From Vallitalea sp. (GTDB lineage Bacteria; Bacillota; Clostridia; Lachnospirales; Vallitaleaceae), in contig JAOASG010000044.1 in the NCBI GenBank assembly GCA_025210235.1, positions 225,075 to 265,042 of the forward strand: a DNA stretch of 39,968 nucleotides. The letters are read 5' to 3'. The position numbers and the translations under genes are program-made. Numbering within the stretch: position 1 is the first letter of the stretch; each line of letters starts with the position of its first letter. The notes under the pieces are model-generated. The model was not told where the DNA came from. It saw nothing but the letters and a program-made list of their open reading frames with translations, and did no database searches. Below, piece after piece: positions 18,382 to 26,140 of the stretch.

Positions 18382-18988
18382 TACTACCTCCTAAATATTT
18401 TTTATCATACATCTCAATAATTTCATATCCAACTAAGTCATGCATATATGAATAAATCTTATCATATTCTTCTTTCACTTCATTTTTTTTAATTACTTTT
18501 TCTTTTAATTCTTGTCTTACTTTCTCAATCCAATTTTCTAATTCATCTAATTCTTTTTTATTTGAATACATACGCATATAGCAATCTTGCATAGAATATG
18601 CTAATAATTCTTTGTTTAACTTTTCTAATTCTTCAGGTAATACTCCCATCCTATCTTCTATTTTTTCCAACTTAGTTTTAATATCATTTATATATTTTTT
18701 ACTTTTAGTCATTTCATTAATTGCTTTATCATCTTCATCTTCAATAGCTTCTTTCATATTATCTACTATATCAGCCATCATTTTTTTCTTAAGCAAAGAA
18801 TACTCTTTAAGATCATTTGTTAATTGTCCTTGCTCTCCTAATAATTTATTAAGTTTTTTTTCTAGTTCGGAGATTTTTCTAGGTTTTTTATTCTCAAAAA
18901 GTTCATGCCATCTGCTATCTAATGTAAGTAAATGTACTTTCTTATCAATCTTAATTGGCTTGTCAATTTTTTGTTTTCTAATAAACAT
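18359..18988 (-). CDS. Coiled-coil protein of unknown function
   Basis: A 209-residue soluble, highly charged protein. After an N-terminal segment with KKVHLLTLDSRWHELF, almost all the rest is heptad-like Leu/Lys/Glu helix (about 40-185), with no membrane span or catalytic motif. It overlaps acpS by 23 bp and heads the acpS-nnr-alr-EndoA operon. AGGGACGTGATAGT precedes the ATG. The family is not recognised. Position suggests a link with envelope or lipid synthesis, but coiled coils are uninformative about function. Confidence 0.8.
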   Translation of the reverse strand: MFIRKQKIDKPIKIDKKVHLLTLDSRWHELFENKKPRKISELEKKLNKLLGEQGQLTNDLKEYSLLKKKMMADIVDNMKEAIEDEDDKAINEMTKSKKYINDIKTKLEKIEDRMGVLPEELEKLNKELLAYSMQDCYMRMYSNKKELDELENWIEKVRQELKEKVIKKNEVKEEYDKIYSYMHDLVGYEIIEMYDKKYLGGSNDKRNRE

Positions 18989-19134
18989 ACTATCACGTCC
19001 CTATTTAATATATAACTACTTCTTATTTAACTTCTGCTTTATGAGAATTTTTAGGATTCTTTATATAAATTATATCGTATAAATTTGCTATATTCTATAG
19101 AACAATATCATTATATTTTATATTTTATAAGAAT

Positions 19135-19168
19135 AAGAAAGGTACTCATTCATATGAGTACCTTTCTT
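19135..19168 (-). terminator. Terminator after rex
   Basis: A perfect 15-bp stem (AAGAAAGGTACTCAT and its complement) with a 4-nt loop lies 46 bp after the rex stop and before the next minus-strand gene. Both flanks are T-rich, so it could stop transcription either way. Confidence 0.8.
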
Positions 19169-19213
19169 ATCTACAGGAAACATTTGATCTGCAATCACCA
19201 TCTAGAATGAAAA

Positions 19214-19846
19214 TTAAATTTTTTCTTTAATATTATAAGAAAGCGTCATTAAACTATCTAGTAAATGTACATTTTCTATGATAACATTTTTATCTGATAA
19301 TTGTAAATCTACAGGAGCAAAATTCCAAATCCCTTTGATTCCATATTCTACTAAATCATTTGCAATTTTTGGAGCCTTTTGCTTTGGCAATGTAAGAACT
19401 GCAATATCTATATCGTTTTCTTTGATAAAAGATTCCATCTCATCTAAATCTTTTATTTCAATTCCTCTAACGGTAATCCCAATTAGTCTTGGATTAACAT
19501 CAAAAAGTCCTTTAACTTCAAACCCTCGTTTATCAAAATTAGTATAATTAGCAAGTGCTTGTCCTAGATTTCCTGCCCCAACAATTATAGCATTATATTT
19601 ATTTTCTAACCCTAAAATTTTACCTATAGCATTATATAAATACTCAACATTATAACCATACCCTTGTTGTCCGAAACCACCAAAGTTATTTAAATCTTGT
19701 CTTATTTGAGAAGCTGTTACTCCCATTCTTTCACTTAATTCTTTTGAGGAAATTCTGATAACGTCATTTTCTAATAAGTCTCCTAGGTATCTATAATATT
19801 TGGGTAATCTTTTAATAACAGCTGTTGATATTTTCTTCTCTTCCAT
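19214..19846 (-). CDS. rex: Redox-sensing transcriptional repressor Rex
   Basis: 210 residues. A dimer that binds operators near fermentation and NADH-oxidising genes and leaves DNA when the NADH/NAD+ ratio is high. The winged helix-turn-helix is RISSKELSERMGVTASQIRQ with DLNNFGGFGQQGYGYNV. The NAD-binding Rossmann motif is VGAGNLGQALANY, and the C-terminal swapped helix closes the protein. GGGGAT precedes the ATG by six bases. It is a single-gene unit. A Rex-like half palindrome lies in its own upstream region. Confidence 0.96.
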   Translation of the reverse strand: MEEKKISTAVIKRLPKYYRYLGDLLENDVIRISSKELSERMGVTASQIRQDLNNFGGFGQQGYGYNVEYLYNAIGKILGLENKYNAIIVGAGNLGQALANYTNFDKRGFEVKGLFDVNPRLIGITVRGIEIKDLDEMESFIKENDIDIAVLTLPKQKAPKIANDLVEYGIKGIWNFAPVDLQLSDKNVIIENVHLLDSLMTLSYNIKEKI

Positions 19847-19896
19847 AATCTATCCCCAATCTTTAGTACATTTTTTATTAAACTTATTATATATAT

Positions 19897-19914
19897 TTGT
19901 TAAAACAATGTCAA
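19897..19914. promoter_or_regulatory. Candidate Rex operator
   Basis: TTGTTAAAACAATGTCAA lies 50 bp upstream of the rex start. The left half matches the clostridial Rex half-site TTGTTAA exactly; the right half matches four of seven. Autoregulation is plausible but unproven. Confidence 0.35.
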
Positions 19915-20058
19915 ACATTTGAAACAACAGTTATTAAATTTTATTAATAATTTCTTATTTATATGTTTAATAAAACCTTGTAAAATAAAGCTTTATGTTT
20001 ATTGTATACACTTTTGTAATATTATTATAACATTATATTACGATATTTTACAACCTAA

Positions 20059-20454
20059 TTATAAAAGCTCTTTACCTAAATATCTATTTATTGCATCTTT
20101 CGTTTTCTTTGTATAATTATTTTCGGTATATAAAATTCTTTGTATTGTTCTCTGAGACAAATTAGCTTCCTTAGCAAGATCTTTGATTGTAATTCTATTT
20201 TTAACCATATAATCACCTAATTCTTTTCTCTTTATCTCATCTTTTTTATATTGTCTATTATAAAAATATGTTGTATTAACTTTTGAACTTATTTGCCCTA
20301 GCTTTCTTTTCCGTTGATAATCAAGACATTTTTCGCATTGTTTAACACCTCTAATTAGTTCTTCTTGTGATAAGGGTTTACCACATCTAATACACTGCTT
20401 TCTTTCTTCACGTGCTTTTCTTAATTTTTTCATATAACTAGCGTTACGACTCAA
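20059..20454 (-). CDS. Zinc-ribbon and Cro/XRE-type HTH protein
   Basis: 131 residues with two parts. A Cys4 knuckle (Cys21, Cys24, Cys40, Cys43 in CIRCGKPLSQ and QCEKC) probably binds zinc. A C-terminal helix-turn-helix of Cro type covers about 84-125 (RITIKDLAKEANLSQRTIQRIL). It is probably a small DNA-binding regulator; its target is unknown. The start is TTG at 20452-20454 with GGAG eight bases upstream. It is divergent from the ABC-F gene, which it could regulate through the 292-bp shared spacer. Confidence 0.8.
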   Translation of the reverse strand: MSRNASYMKKLRKAREERKQCIRCGKPLSQEELIRGVKQCEKCLDYQRKRKLGQISSKVNTTYFYNRQYKKDEIKRKELGDYMVKNRITIKDLAKEANLSQRTIQRILYTENNYTKKTKDAINRYLGKELL

Positions 20455-20607
20455 ATTATCATCTCCTTCAAAAGAGGTATTGCTTTATCTTGTTTTGTGA
20501 AATAACCATAATTATATATATGCCAACTTATTTTATTTATTCATATCTTTTCCTAATTTACTCTTTTATAGACAAAAAATTAATTTATAACATACTTTTA
20601 ACCACAC

Positions 20608-20636
20608 TTTTCAAAACTTGTTATTAATGGTATTAT
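20608..20636 (+). promoter_or_regulatory. Candidate promoter of the ABC-F gene
   Basis: TTTTCA at 20608-20613 and TATTAT at 20631-20636 with 17 bp between them. The box lies 110 bp before the start codon, which would leave a long 5' leader. Leaders of ABC-F genes are sometimes regulatory, but I see no clear attenuator. Confidence 0.35.
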
Positions 20637-20746
20637 AGTGGTGTCGCAACAAATATACATTAATCGTTAATTACTTATTAAGTAATGTTTTTCAATTATT
20701 TAACTTAACAACACTCTAAATAAACCGAAGGGGAGTAACAGCAACT

Positions 20747-22690
20747 ATGATTTTATCATGTAAAAATATATGTAAATCTTTTATAACAAATACTGTTCTT
20801 GATAATATAAATTTTTGGCTAGAAAAAGGTGAAAAAGCAGCAATAGTTGGTATTAATGGAGCTGGAAAATCAACATTGTTTAAAATTATTACTAAGGAAT
20901 TAGAAGCAGATTTTGGACAAGTTATTATTGATAGCAAATGCAAACTCGGATATCTAACGCAAAATAGCTCTCTTACATCTAATAAGACTATAATTGATGA
21001 AATGTTATTAACGTGTCAGCATATTATAGATATGGAAAATAAACTTAGGGATTATGAAGTAAAAATGTCTAAGTTAAATGATAATAGTGAGGAACTTACG
21101 GTTTTAATGAAGTCATATTCAAATCTTCAACATATTTTTGAGCAAAATAACGGCTACGGTTATAAGAGTAGTATACGAGGTGTCTTAAAGGGACTTGGTT
21201 TCACTGAGGAAGATTTTACAGCAAATATTTCAACTTTATCTGGTGGACAAAAAACTCGAGTTTCTTTAGCGAAGATTCTTCTTGAAAAACCAGATATACT
21301 ACTTCTCGATGAACCTACAAATCATCTTGATATTAAAGCTTGTGAATGGCTTGAAGGATTTTTAAATAACTATCAAGGTAGCGTAATCATAATTTCACAT
21401 GATCGCTATTTTCTTGATAAAATTGTAAACAAAGTTATTGAAATAGAAAATACACAGTCCCATGTATATAATGGTAATTATAGCTTTTATATAAAGCACA
21501 AAGACATTAACAGAGAAATTGAGAGAAAACATTATATAGCTCAACAAAAAGAAATAAAAAGGCAAGAAGAAATAATTCGTGAGTTACGTTCCCATGGTAG
21601 AGACAAACTTATAAAAAGAGCTCAGAGCCGCGAAAAGAAACTAGATAAAATTAATGTTATTGATAAACCTACATCTGTAAATGATACAATGCATTTATCA
21701 TTATCTCCTAAAATTCTTAGTGGTAAAGATGTAATGACAGTTACAAATTTATCAAAATCATTTGATACAAAAGAATTGTTTTCTGGCATCGATTTTCAAA
21801 TTAAACGTGGCGAAAAAGTTGCACTTATTGGTGATAATGGAACAGGTAAAACAACTTTATTCAAAATAATTAATAATCAAACAACATCCGATACAGGTGA
21901 TATTTCGCTTGGTACAAATGTAAAAATTGGCTATTATGATCAGGAACATTCTTCTTTGAATGCAAATAAAAATTTAATTGAAGAAATATCTGATGCATAT
22001 CCAACAATGAAAATAGGAGAAATAAGAAATACTCTTGCAGCATTTTTATTTACTGGCGATGAAGTTTTTAAGAAAATATCTTCTCTTAGTGGAGGTGAAA
22101 AAGGTAGATTAATTATTGCAAAGCTTATGCTTTCTAATTCTAATCTTTTGCTTTTAGATGAACCTACTAATCACTTAGATATTGTATCAAAAGAAATACT
22201 AGAGTCTGCTATTAATAATTATACTGGTACTGTTCTATTTATTTCTCATGATAGATATTTTATTAATAAGACAGCTACGAGAGTTTTAGAGCTTACTCCT
22301 AATAAGTTTAATAATTTCATGGGTAATTATAATTATTATATAGAAAAGCAACAAGAGAAAGAGAAAAAAAGATTATTGGAGTTAGAGAATAATTCTAATC
22401 AAATAAACCAAATTAGTAAGGATAAGTCAGTACCTAATACGTCTAATAAAAATGACTGGTTAAAGAATAAAAATGAGCAAGCTCAGAAACGAAAACTTCA
22501 AAATCAGATTAATAAAATAGAGTTGAAAATAAATGAATTAGAAGAGCTTATTTCTTCTATTGATGAGCAATTATGTATTGAAGAAGTATATACAGATCCT
22601 AAAAAATCAGCTGAATTATATGCGCAAAAAGTTGAGTGTGAGAAAGAGTTAGAGGGTTTGTATGAAGAATGGGATGAGCTTAATTTATAA
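20747..22690 (+). CDS. ABC-F family ATPase (YdiF-like)
   Basis: 647 residues with two ABC domains and no membrane span, the ABC-F plan. Domain 1 has Walker A GINGAGKST (residue 35 on), signature LSGGQKTRVSLAK and Walker B LLLDEPTNHLD. Domain 2 has GDNGTGKTT, LSGGEKGRLIIAK and LLLDEPTNHLD. The linker between them is basic and helical (about 245-310), and a C-terminal coiled coil covers about 575-640. ABC-F proteins act on the ribosomal E site, either resolving translation problems or protecting from antibiotics. Length and tail are closest to Bacillus YdiF, a housekeeping type. GGGGAG lies eleven bases before the ATG, slightly far. Confidence 0.94.
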   Translation: MILSCKNICKSFITNTVLDNINFWLEKGEKAAIVGINGAGKSTLFKIITKELEADFGQVIIDSKCKLGYLTQNSSLTSNKTIIDEMLLTCQHIIDMENKLRDYEVKMSKLNDNSEELTVLMKSYSNLQHIFEQNNGYGYKSSIRGVLKGLGFTEEDFTANISTLSGGQKTRVSLAKILLEKPDILLLDEPTNHLDIKACEWLEGFLNNYQGSVIIISHDRYFLDKIVNKVIEIENTQSHVYNGNYSFYIKHKDINREIERKHYIAQQKEIKRQEEIIRELRSHGRDKLIKRAQSREKKLDKINVIDKPTSVNDTMHLSLSPKILSGKDVMTVTNLSKSFDTKELFSGIDFQIKRGEKVALIGDNGTGKTTLFKIINNQTTSDTGDISLGTNVKIGYYDQEHSSLNANKNLIEEISDAYPTMKIGEIRNTLAAFLFTGDEVFKKISSLSGGEKGRLIIAKLMLSNSNLLLLDEPTNHLDIVSKEILESAINNYTGTVLFISHDRYFINKTATRVLELTPNKFNNFMGNYNYYIEKQQEKEKKRLLELENNSNQINQISKDKSVPNTSNKNDWLKNKNEQAQKRKLQNQINKIELKINELEELISSIDEQLCIEEVYTDPKKSAELYAQKVECEKELEGLYEEWDELNL

Positions 22691-22729
22691 TACCGGTGAT
22701 TGGTATTTAGAGTATTAAAAATATATACT

Positions 22730-22811
22730 GTACAAGTCGGTCGTAGGTTGATAGGTATTAAAGATATATCGTACAAGTCGGTCGTAGGTTGATAGGTATT
22801 AAAAATCCGTT
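22730..22811. repeat. Direct tandem repeat, 41-bp period, two units
   Basis: Thirty-three bases beginning GTACAAGTCGGTCGTAGG at 22730-22762 recur exactly at 22771-22803. A degenerate third start may precede them (TATATACTGTACAAG). Confidence 0.8.
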
Positions 22812-22966
22812 CAGTTAAATCGTTCCTAAGAAAAACTAAGTTCATTGAACAAAGAGGCTATGCCTCGTTATTCCTGTCAAGGAATATTGTCTCGTTAGGA
22901 AAATTTCCTTAGCGTAAATGAGAATGTTCTTATCTCATTTACTTATGAATTTTCCTATAAGACCAA

Positions 22967-23035
22967 AATAGTTTCCGTTAAGAAACTTAAAAACTCCTTG
23001 CAGTCAAACATTTAAGTTTCTTAACGGAAACTATT
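22967..23035. repeat. Perfect 25-bp hairpin
   Basis: 22967-22991 and 23011-23035 are exact inverted repeats of 25 bases around a 19-nt loop. There is no adjacent gene end, so it is not an obvious terminator. Confidence 0.85.
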
Positions 23036-23048
23036 CTTCCATTCATAA

Positions 23049-23152
23049 GTAATTACAAAACTTTTAATTAAATTCTATAATACAATATGTAGATTATATT
23101 TTGTAGTGAATTCAACATATTGTATTATAGAATAAGGTAGTTTTGTAATTAC
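23049..23152. repeat. Family-B small palindromic repeat, copy 1
   Basis: 104 bp bounded by GTAATTACAAAACT and its complement, with an inner stem around CTATAATACAATATGT / ACATATTGTATTATAG. It shares ends and core with copies at 24476, 25924 and 32367. It lies inside the composite palindrome, as if inserted. Confidence 0.65.
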
Positions 23153-23330
23153 ATAACTAAGTGTTTTCTAAGGAAGATTTAAAGTCACTACTTTTTAATA
23201 CCTATCAACCTACTTCGCTAGTATCAGGCTAGTGGTGATATTAGGAAATAGTAGCTATTAACAATTATTGAACGTACCTTTGGCTGGGCTAGATACCCAC
23301 TAAGAATATCCTCATACTCTGTTTACAATA

Positions 23331-23435
23331 ACGTATCCATGGTAAGGGTATATGGTATTAGAATAACGCTGACCGACCGCTTCTCAGGGTAAGGCAAGTT
23401 ATTATAATACCATATACCCTTCCCCAGCCATACGT
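23331..23435. repeat. 105-bp palindromic unit, copy 1
   Basis: Bounded by ACGTAT and ATACGT. 23-base arms at 23345-23367 / 23398-23420 have one mismatch and enclose a 30-nt GC-richer loop containing CTGACCGACCGCTTCTCAG. About 92% identical to the copy at 23549. Confidence 0.85.
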
Positions 23436-23548
23436 CAAACCACTATAAAGTATACCAATCTTTAATATAAATAAAACTTTAGTAAAAAACACCCATTTTG
23501 CTAGACTATATGATCACGAATATAATCCCCATATTCCTTTTACAATTA

Positions 23549-23653
23549 ACGTATCCATAGCAAGGGTATATGGTATTAGAATAACGCTGACCGGCCGCTT
23601 TTCAGGGTAAGGCAAGTTATTCTAATACCATATACCCATCCCGATCCATACGT
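23549..23653. repeat. 105-bp palindromic unit, copy 2
   Basis: The same length, ends and orientation as the copy at 23331, starting 218 bp downstream of it. Its 22-base arms at 23564-23585 / 23616-23637 are a perfect match. The loop contains CTGACCGGCCGCTTTTCAG. No gene lies between the copies. Confidence 0.85.
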
Positions 23654-23680
23654 CAAACCTCTAACAAAAATTTATAAATA

Positions 23681-23730
23681 AAATAATCTAACTGTAAATT
23701 TCATAATAATAATTTACAATTAGATTATTT
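23681..23730. terminator. Strong terminator after the GntR-type regulator
   Basis: A 19-bp stem with one mismatch (23681-23699 / 23712-23730), 12-nt loop, 17 bp beyond the stop of the minus-strand regulator. A run of eight T follows on the plus strand, and TTATTTTATTTAT follows on the minus strand. Confidence 0.75.
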
Positions 23731-23747
23731 TTTTTAATTATAATAGT

Positions 23748-24449
23748 CTATTCTATATTATCCGACTCACCTAAAATATTCATTAATTTATGTTCCACAA
23801 CATTTTTAAGAGTATTTTTAACATGTAAATTAGTTAACTCTTCAACTCTTTTTTCATCTTTAGATTTTATAGCTTCAACGATAGCTTTGTGCTCTTCAAC
23901 TGATTTTTTAGCTCTTTCCTCTGAAGAAATTGATGCCCTTCTAATACGTTGAACATAATGATGAAAATCTGATAAAACATGTTTTAAAATTTTACTATGT
24001 GACGCTTGGTATAAAACTTCATGAAATTTAGTGTCTAGTTCATAAAGTTGATCTATATGTCCTTTTTTATAATGAAATTCAGATAAATAAACAATTTCTT
24101 CTAATAATTCTAGTTCCTCTTCATTAATATTCGTAGTTGCCCATTTTGCTGATAGCCCCTCTATTAATGAACGTATTTCATAAATGTCTTGTATATCTTT
24201 AGCATCTATTCCAGAAACAACGGCTCCTTTATTAGGGATTATTGTTACTAGACCTTCTAATTCCAATTGTCTAATAGCTTCTCTTACAGGTGTCCTGCTT
24301 ACCCCTAATTCCCTTGATATCTGTGTTTCTTTTAAAGGTTCGTTATTCTTATATCTGCCCTTTAAAATATCTTGTCTTATCTTATTAAAAACTCTGCCTC
24401 TTAATGAGTATTTATCTGTTACTTCTTCATGAAGATTATACTCGCTCAC
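23748..24449 (-). CDS. GntR-family regulator, FadR/FCD type
   Basis: 233 residues. An N-terminal winged helix (about 15-75: LKETQISRELGVSRTPVREAI, LELEGLVTIIPNKG in two blocks) is followed by an all-helical FCD ligand-binding domain (about 85-220) containing the usual acidic and His residues for metal or organic-acid binding (KFHEVLYQASHS, EEHKAIVEAI). FCD regulators commonly sense organic acids. Upstream on the same strand lie isocitrate dehydrogenase and aconitase, so a role sensing citrate or another TCA acid and controlling these genes is a fair inference. GTG start at 24447-24449 after AGGAGG. Confidence 0.92.
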   Translation of the reverse strand: MSEYNLHEEVTDKYSLRGRVFNKIRQDILKGRYKNNEPLKETQISRELGVSRTPVREAIRQLELEGLVTIIPNKGAVVSGIDAKDIQDIYEIRSLIEGLSAKWATTNINEEELELLEEIVYLSEFHYKKGHIDQLYELDTKFHEVLYQASHSKILKHVLSDFHHYVQRIRRASISSEERAKKSVEEHKAIVEAIKSKDEKRVEELTNLHVKNTLKNVVEHKLMNILGESDNIE

Positions 24450-24475
24450 TTAAGTGCCTCCTCTTATTATAAAAT

Positions 24476-24560
24476 AGTAATCAAAACTAAGGATTAAATT
24501 CTTTATAGAAATCCAAGATATTGTATTAAAGAATCAACTAAATGTAGTTTTGCGATTACT
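24476..24560. repeat. Family-B small palindromic repeat, copy 2
   Basis: 85 bp ending AGTTTTGCGATTACT, with inner ATATTGTATTAAAGAAT. It starts 26 bp before the GTG of the GntR regulator. The left end is two bases shorter than the consensus. The rest of 24450-24747 shows no gene. Confidence 0.55.
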
Positions 24561-24747
24561 TAATAGGATACACGTAATTAATATGTAATAAGTATATTAA
24601 TTGTGCATACTATATATATTACATTTTAGTTAAAATTAATAATTAACTTTCTCACAATTTCTTATGCTATACTAGTATCATAGCTTCTTTATTCAAAGAT
24701 AGCGTATATTAATATTTCTTATGTAACATATATATTATACATATAAT

Positions 24748-25890
24748 TTACAATTTTTCAATCGTTTTCATTAAATAATTTGCAAATTCTTCACTTGTTG
24801 CTCCAGTATCTCTTCCTGTTATAGTATATTCCTTTTCTGTACTACATATTTCTAAAGCTTTATATAATTTATTAGCTTCATCTGTATACCCAATATGATT
24901 TAATAACATACCGCCTGCTCTAATAATACTTGAAGGATCAGCATATTTGTCACGACCTTCTTCTACCATTCTAGGAGCAGAACCATGTATTGCTTCAAAC
25001 ATAGAATATTTTTTACCTATATTTGCACTACCTGCTGTTCCAACTCCACCTTGAAATTCAGCAGCCTCATCTGTTAAGATATCACCATATAGATTAGGTA
25101 AAACCATTACTTGGAACTGTGATCTTCTTTTTTCATCTACTAATTTAGCAGTCATAATATCAATATACCAGTCATCTACCTCAATACCTTCATATTCTTT
25201 CGCAACTTCTTTACAAACTTCTAAAAACTTACCATCAGTAGTTTTTACAACATTTGCTTTTGTTACTACTGTAACTTTATCTTTATTATTATTCTTAGCA
25301 AATTCAAACGCCGCTCTTGCAATACGCTCTGCACCATCTGTAGTAATTACCTTAAAATCTATAGCAATATCTTCGTCAATATTAATACCTTGACTTCCAA
25401 GAACATATGCACCTTCTGTATTTTCTCTAAAGAAAGTCCAATCAATATTTTTTTCTGGAACTTTTACAGGTCGAACATTTGCAAATAAGTCAAGTTCTTT
25501 TCTCATTGCAACATTAGCACTTTCAATATTAGGCCATTTATCACCTTTTCTAGGTGTAGTTGTAGGTCCTTTTAATATTACATGACATTTTTTTAGTTCT
25601 TCTAAAACATCATCTGGGATAGCTTTATTTACTTTTGCTCTATTTTCTATTGTTAAACCATCAATAACTTTAAATTCTATCTTCCCTTTTTTAACTTCAT
25701 TTGCTAATAAATATTCTAATATTCTTTGTGCTTGATTTGTTATAGCTGGACCAATTCCATCTCCACCTACAATACCAATAACTATTGTATCTAGTTCATC
25801 ATAATTAACAAAATCACCTTGTTCTTTCATCATTTTAACTCTAGCTTTTTGTTCTTTTATAAGATTTTCAAATTTAGTTATATAATCCAT
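24748..25890 (-). CDS. icd: Isocitrate dehydrogenase (isocitrate/isopropylmalate dehydrogenase family)
   Basis: 380 residues. Oxidises isocitrate to 2-oxoglutarate and CO2. The family blocks are VGGDGIGPAITNQ, ESANVAMRKELDLFANVRPV (Ser/Asn and Arg residues holding isocitrate), FRENTEGAYVLG, NLYGDILTDEAAEFQGGVG (metal Asp residues) and FEAIHGSAPRM. The directly upstream gene is aconitase on the same strand, which favours isocitrate over isopropylmalate as substrate. Cofactor choice cannot be settled by eye. AAAGGA precedes the ATG by nine bases. Confidence 0.88.
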   Translation of the reverse strand: MDYITKFENLIKEQKARVKMMKEQGDFVNYDELDTIVIGIVGGDGIGPAITNQAQRILEYLLANEVKKGKIEFKVIDGLTIENRAKVNKAIPDDVLEELKKCHVILKGPTTTPRKGDKWPNIESANVAMRKELDLFANVRPVKVPEKNIDWTFFRENTEGAYVLGSQGINIDEDIAIDFKVITTDGAERIARAAFEFAKNNNKDKVTVVTKANVVKTTDGKFLEVCKEVAKEYEGIEVDDWYIDIMTAKLVDEKRRSQFQVMVLPNLYGDILTDEAAEFQGGVGTAGSANIGKKYSMFEAIHGSAPRMVEEGRDKYADPSSIIRAGGMLLNHIGYTDEANKLYKALEICSTEKEYTITGRDTGATSEEFANYLMKTIEKL

Positions 25891-25923
25891 ATATTTTATT
25901 CCTTTCTTTATTCTAAGTAATTT

Positions 25924-26025
25924 AGTAATTACAAAACTACGTTAAGTTAATCATTTCATAAAATATCTAAAATTATCTCTACATATTGTACGTAAAGAAT
26001 TAAATCTCTTAGTTTGCAATCACCT
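25924..26025. repeat. Family-B small palindromic repeat, copy 3
   Basis: 102 bp. AGTAATTACAAAACT at the left and AGTTTGCAATCACCT at the right are complementary with mismatches; ACATATTGTA lies inside. It starts 33 bp before the icd start. ACATATTGTACG occurs again at about 26070, so a second degenerate copy may adjoin. Confidence 0.5.
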
Positions 26026-26140
26026 ATTCTTAGTAATTTAAACGACATTTTAGTTAGTTATTAATAAAAATTACATATTGTACGTTCATATTTAATTAGC
26101 ATAGCTTGGATTAATTTTTGTAAATTAATCATTATCTATC

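Larger units (their letters stand above)
22784..23213. repeat. Composite palindrome with mirrored ends
   Basis: 22 bases at 22784-22805 pair perfectly with 23192-23213. Inside, a CCTAAGAAAAAC-like arm (from about 22824) faces its complement near 23160-23178. ACTTATGAAT (22941-22950) faces ATTCATAAGT (23041-23050), and GTAAATGAGA (22914-22923) pairs with 22933-22942. The nested order suggests one ancient palindromic element later interrupted by other repeats. Confidence 0.65.
22691..23747. other. Gene-free region packed with palindromic repeats
   Basis: No coding frame with a ribosome site is visible in these 1057 bp on either strand. It holds a tandem repeat, a mirrored composite palindrome, a family-B repeat and two 105-bp palindromes, each listed separately, and it ends with the terminator of the GntR gene. 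It is the longest non-coding stretch in the window. Confidence 0.85.

Noticed and set aside
17879..18394. 171-codon plus-strand frame opposite nnr/acpS
   Set aside because: Both strands are open, but only the minus strand encodes known motifs.
20747..22690. Antibiotic-resistance ABC-F
   Set aside because: The tail and length fit a YdiF-like housekeeping member, and no resistance-type leader attenuator was visible.
22504..22845. Minus-strand frame overlapping the ABC-F end and the tandem repeat
   Set aside because: The start region is the repeat itself, most of it is opposite the ABC-F coiled coil, and no ribosome site is seen.
23331..23653. CRISPR array or integron attC sites
   Set aside because: There are only two palindromic units, 218 bp apart, with no spacer set, no cas genes, and no GTTRRRY/RYYYAAC core pairs in attC layout.
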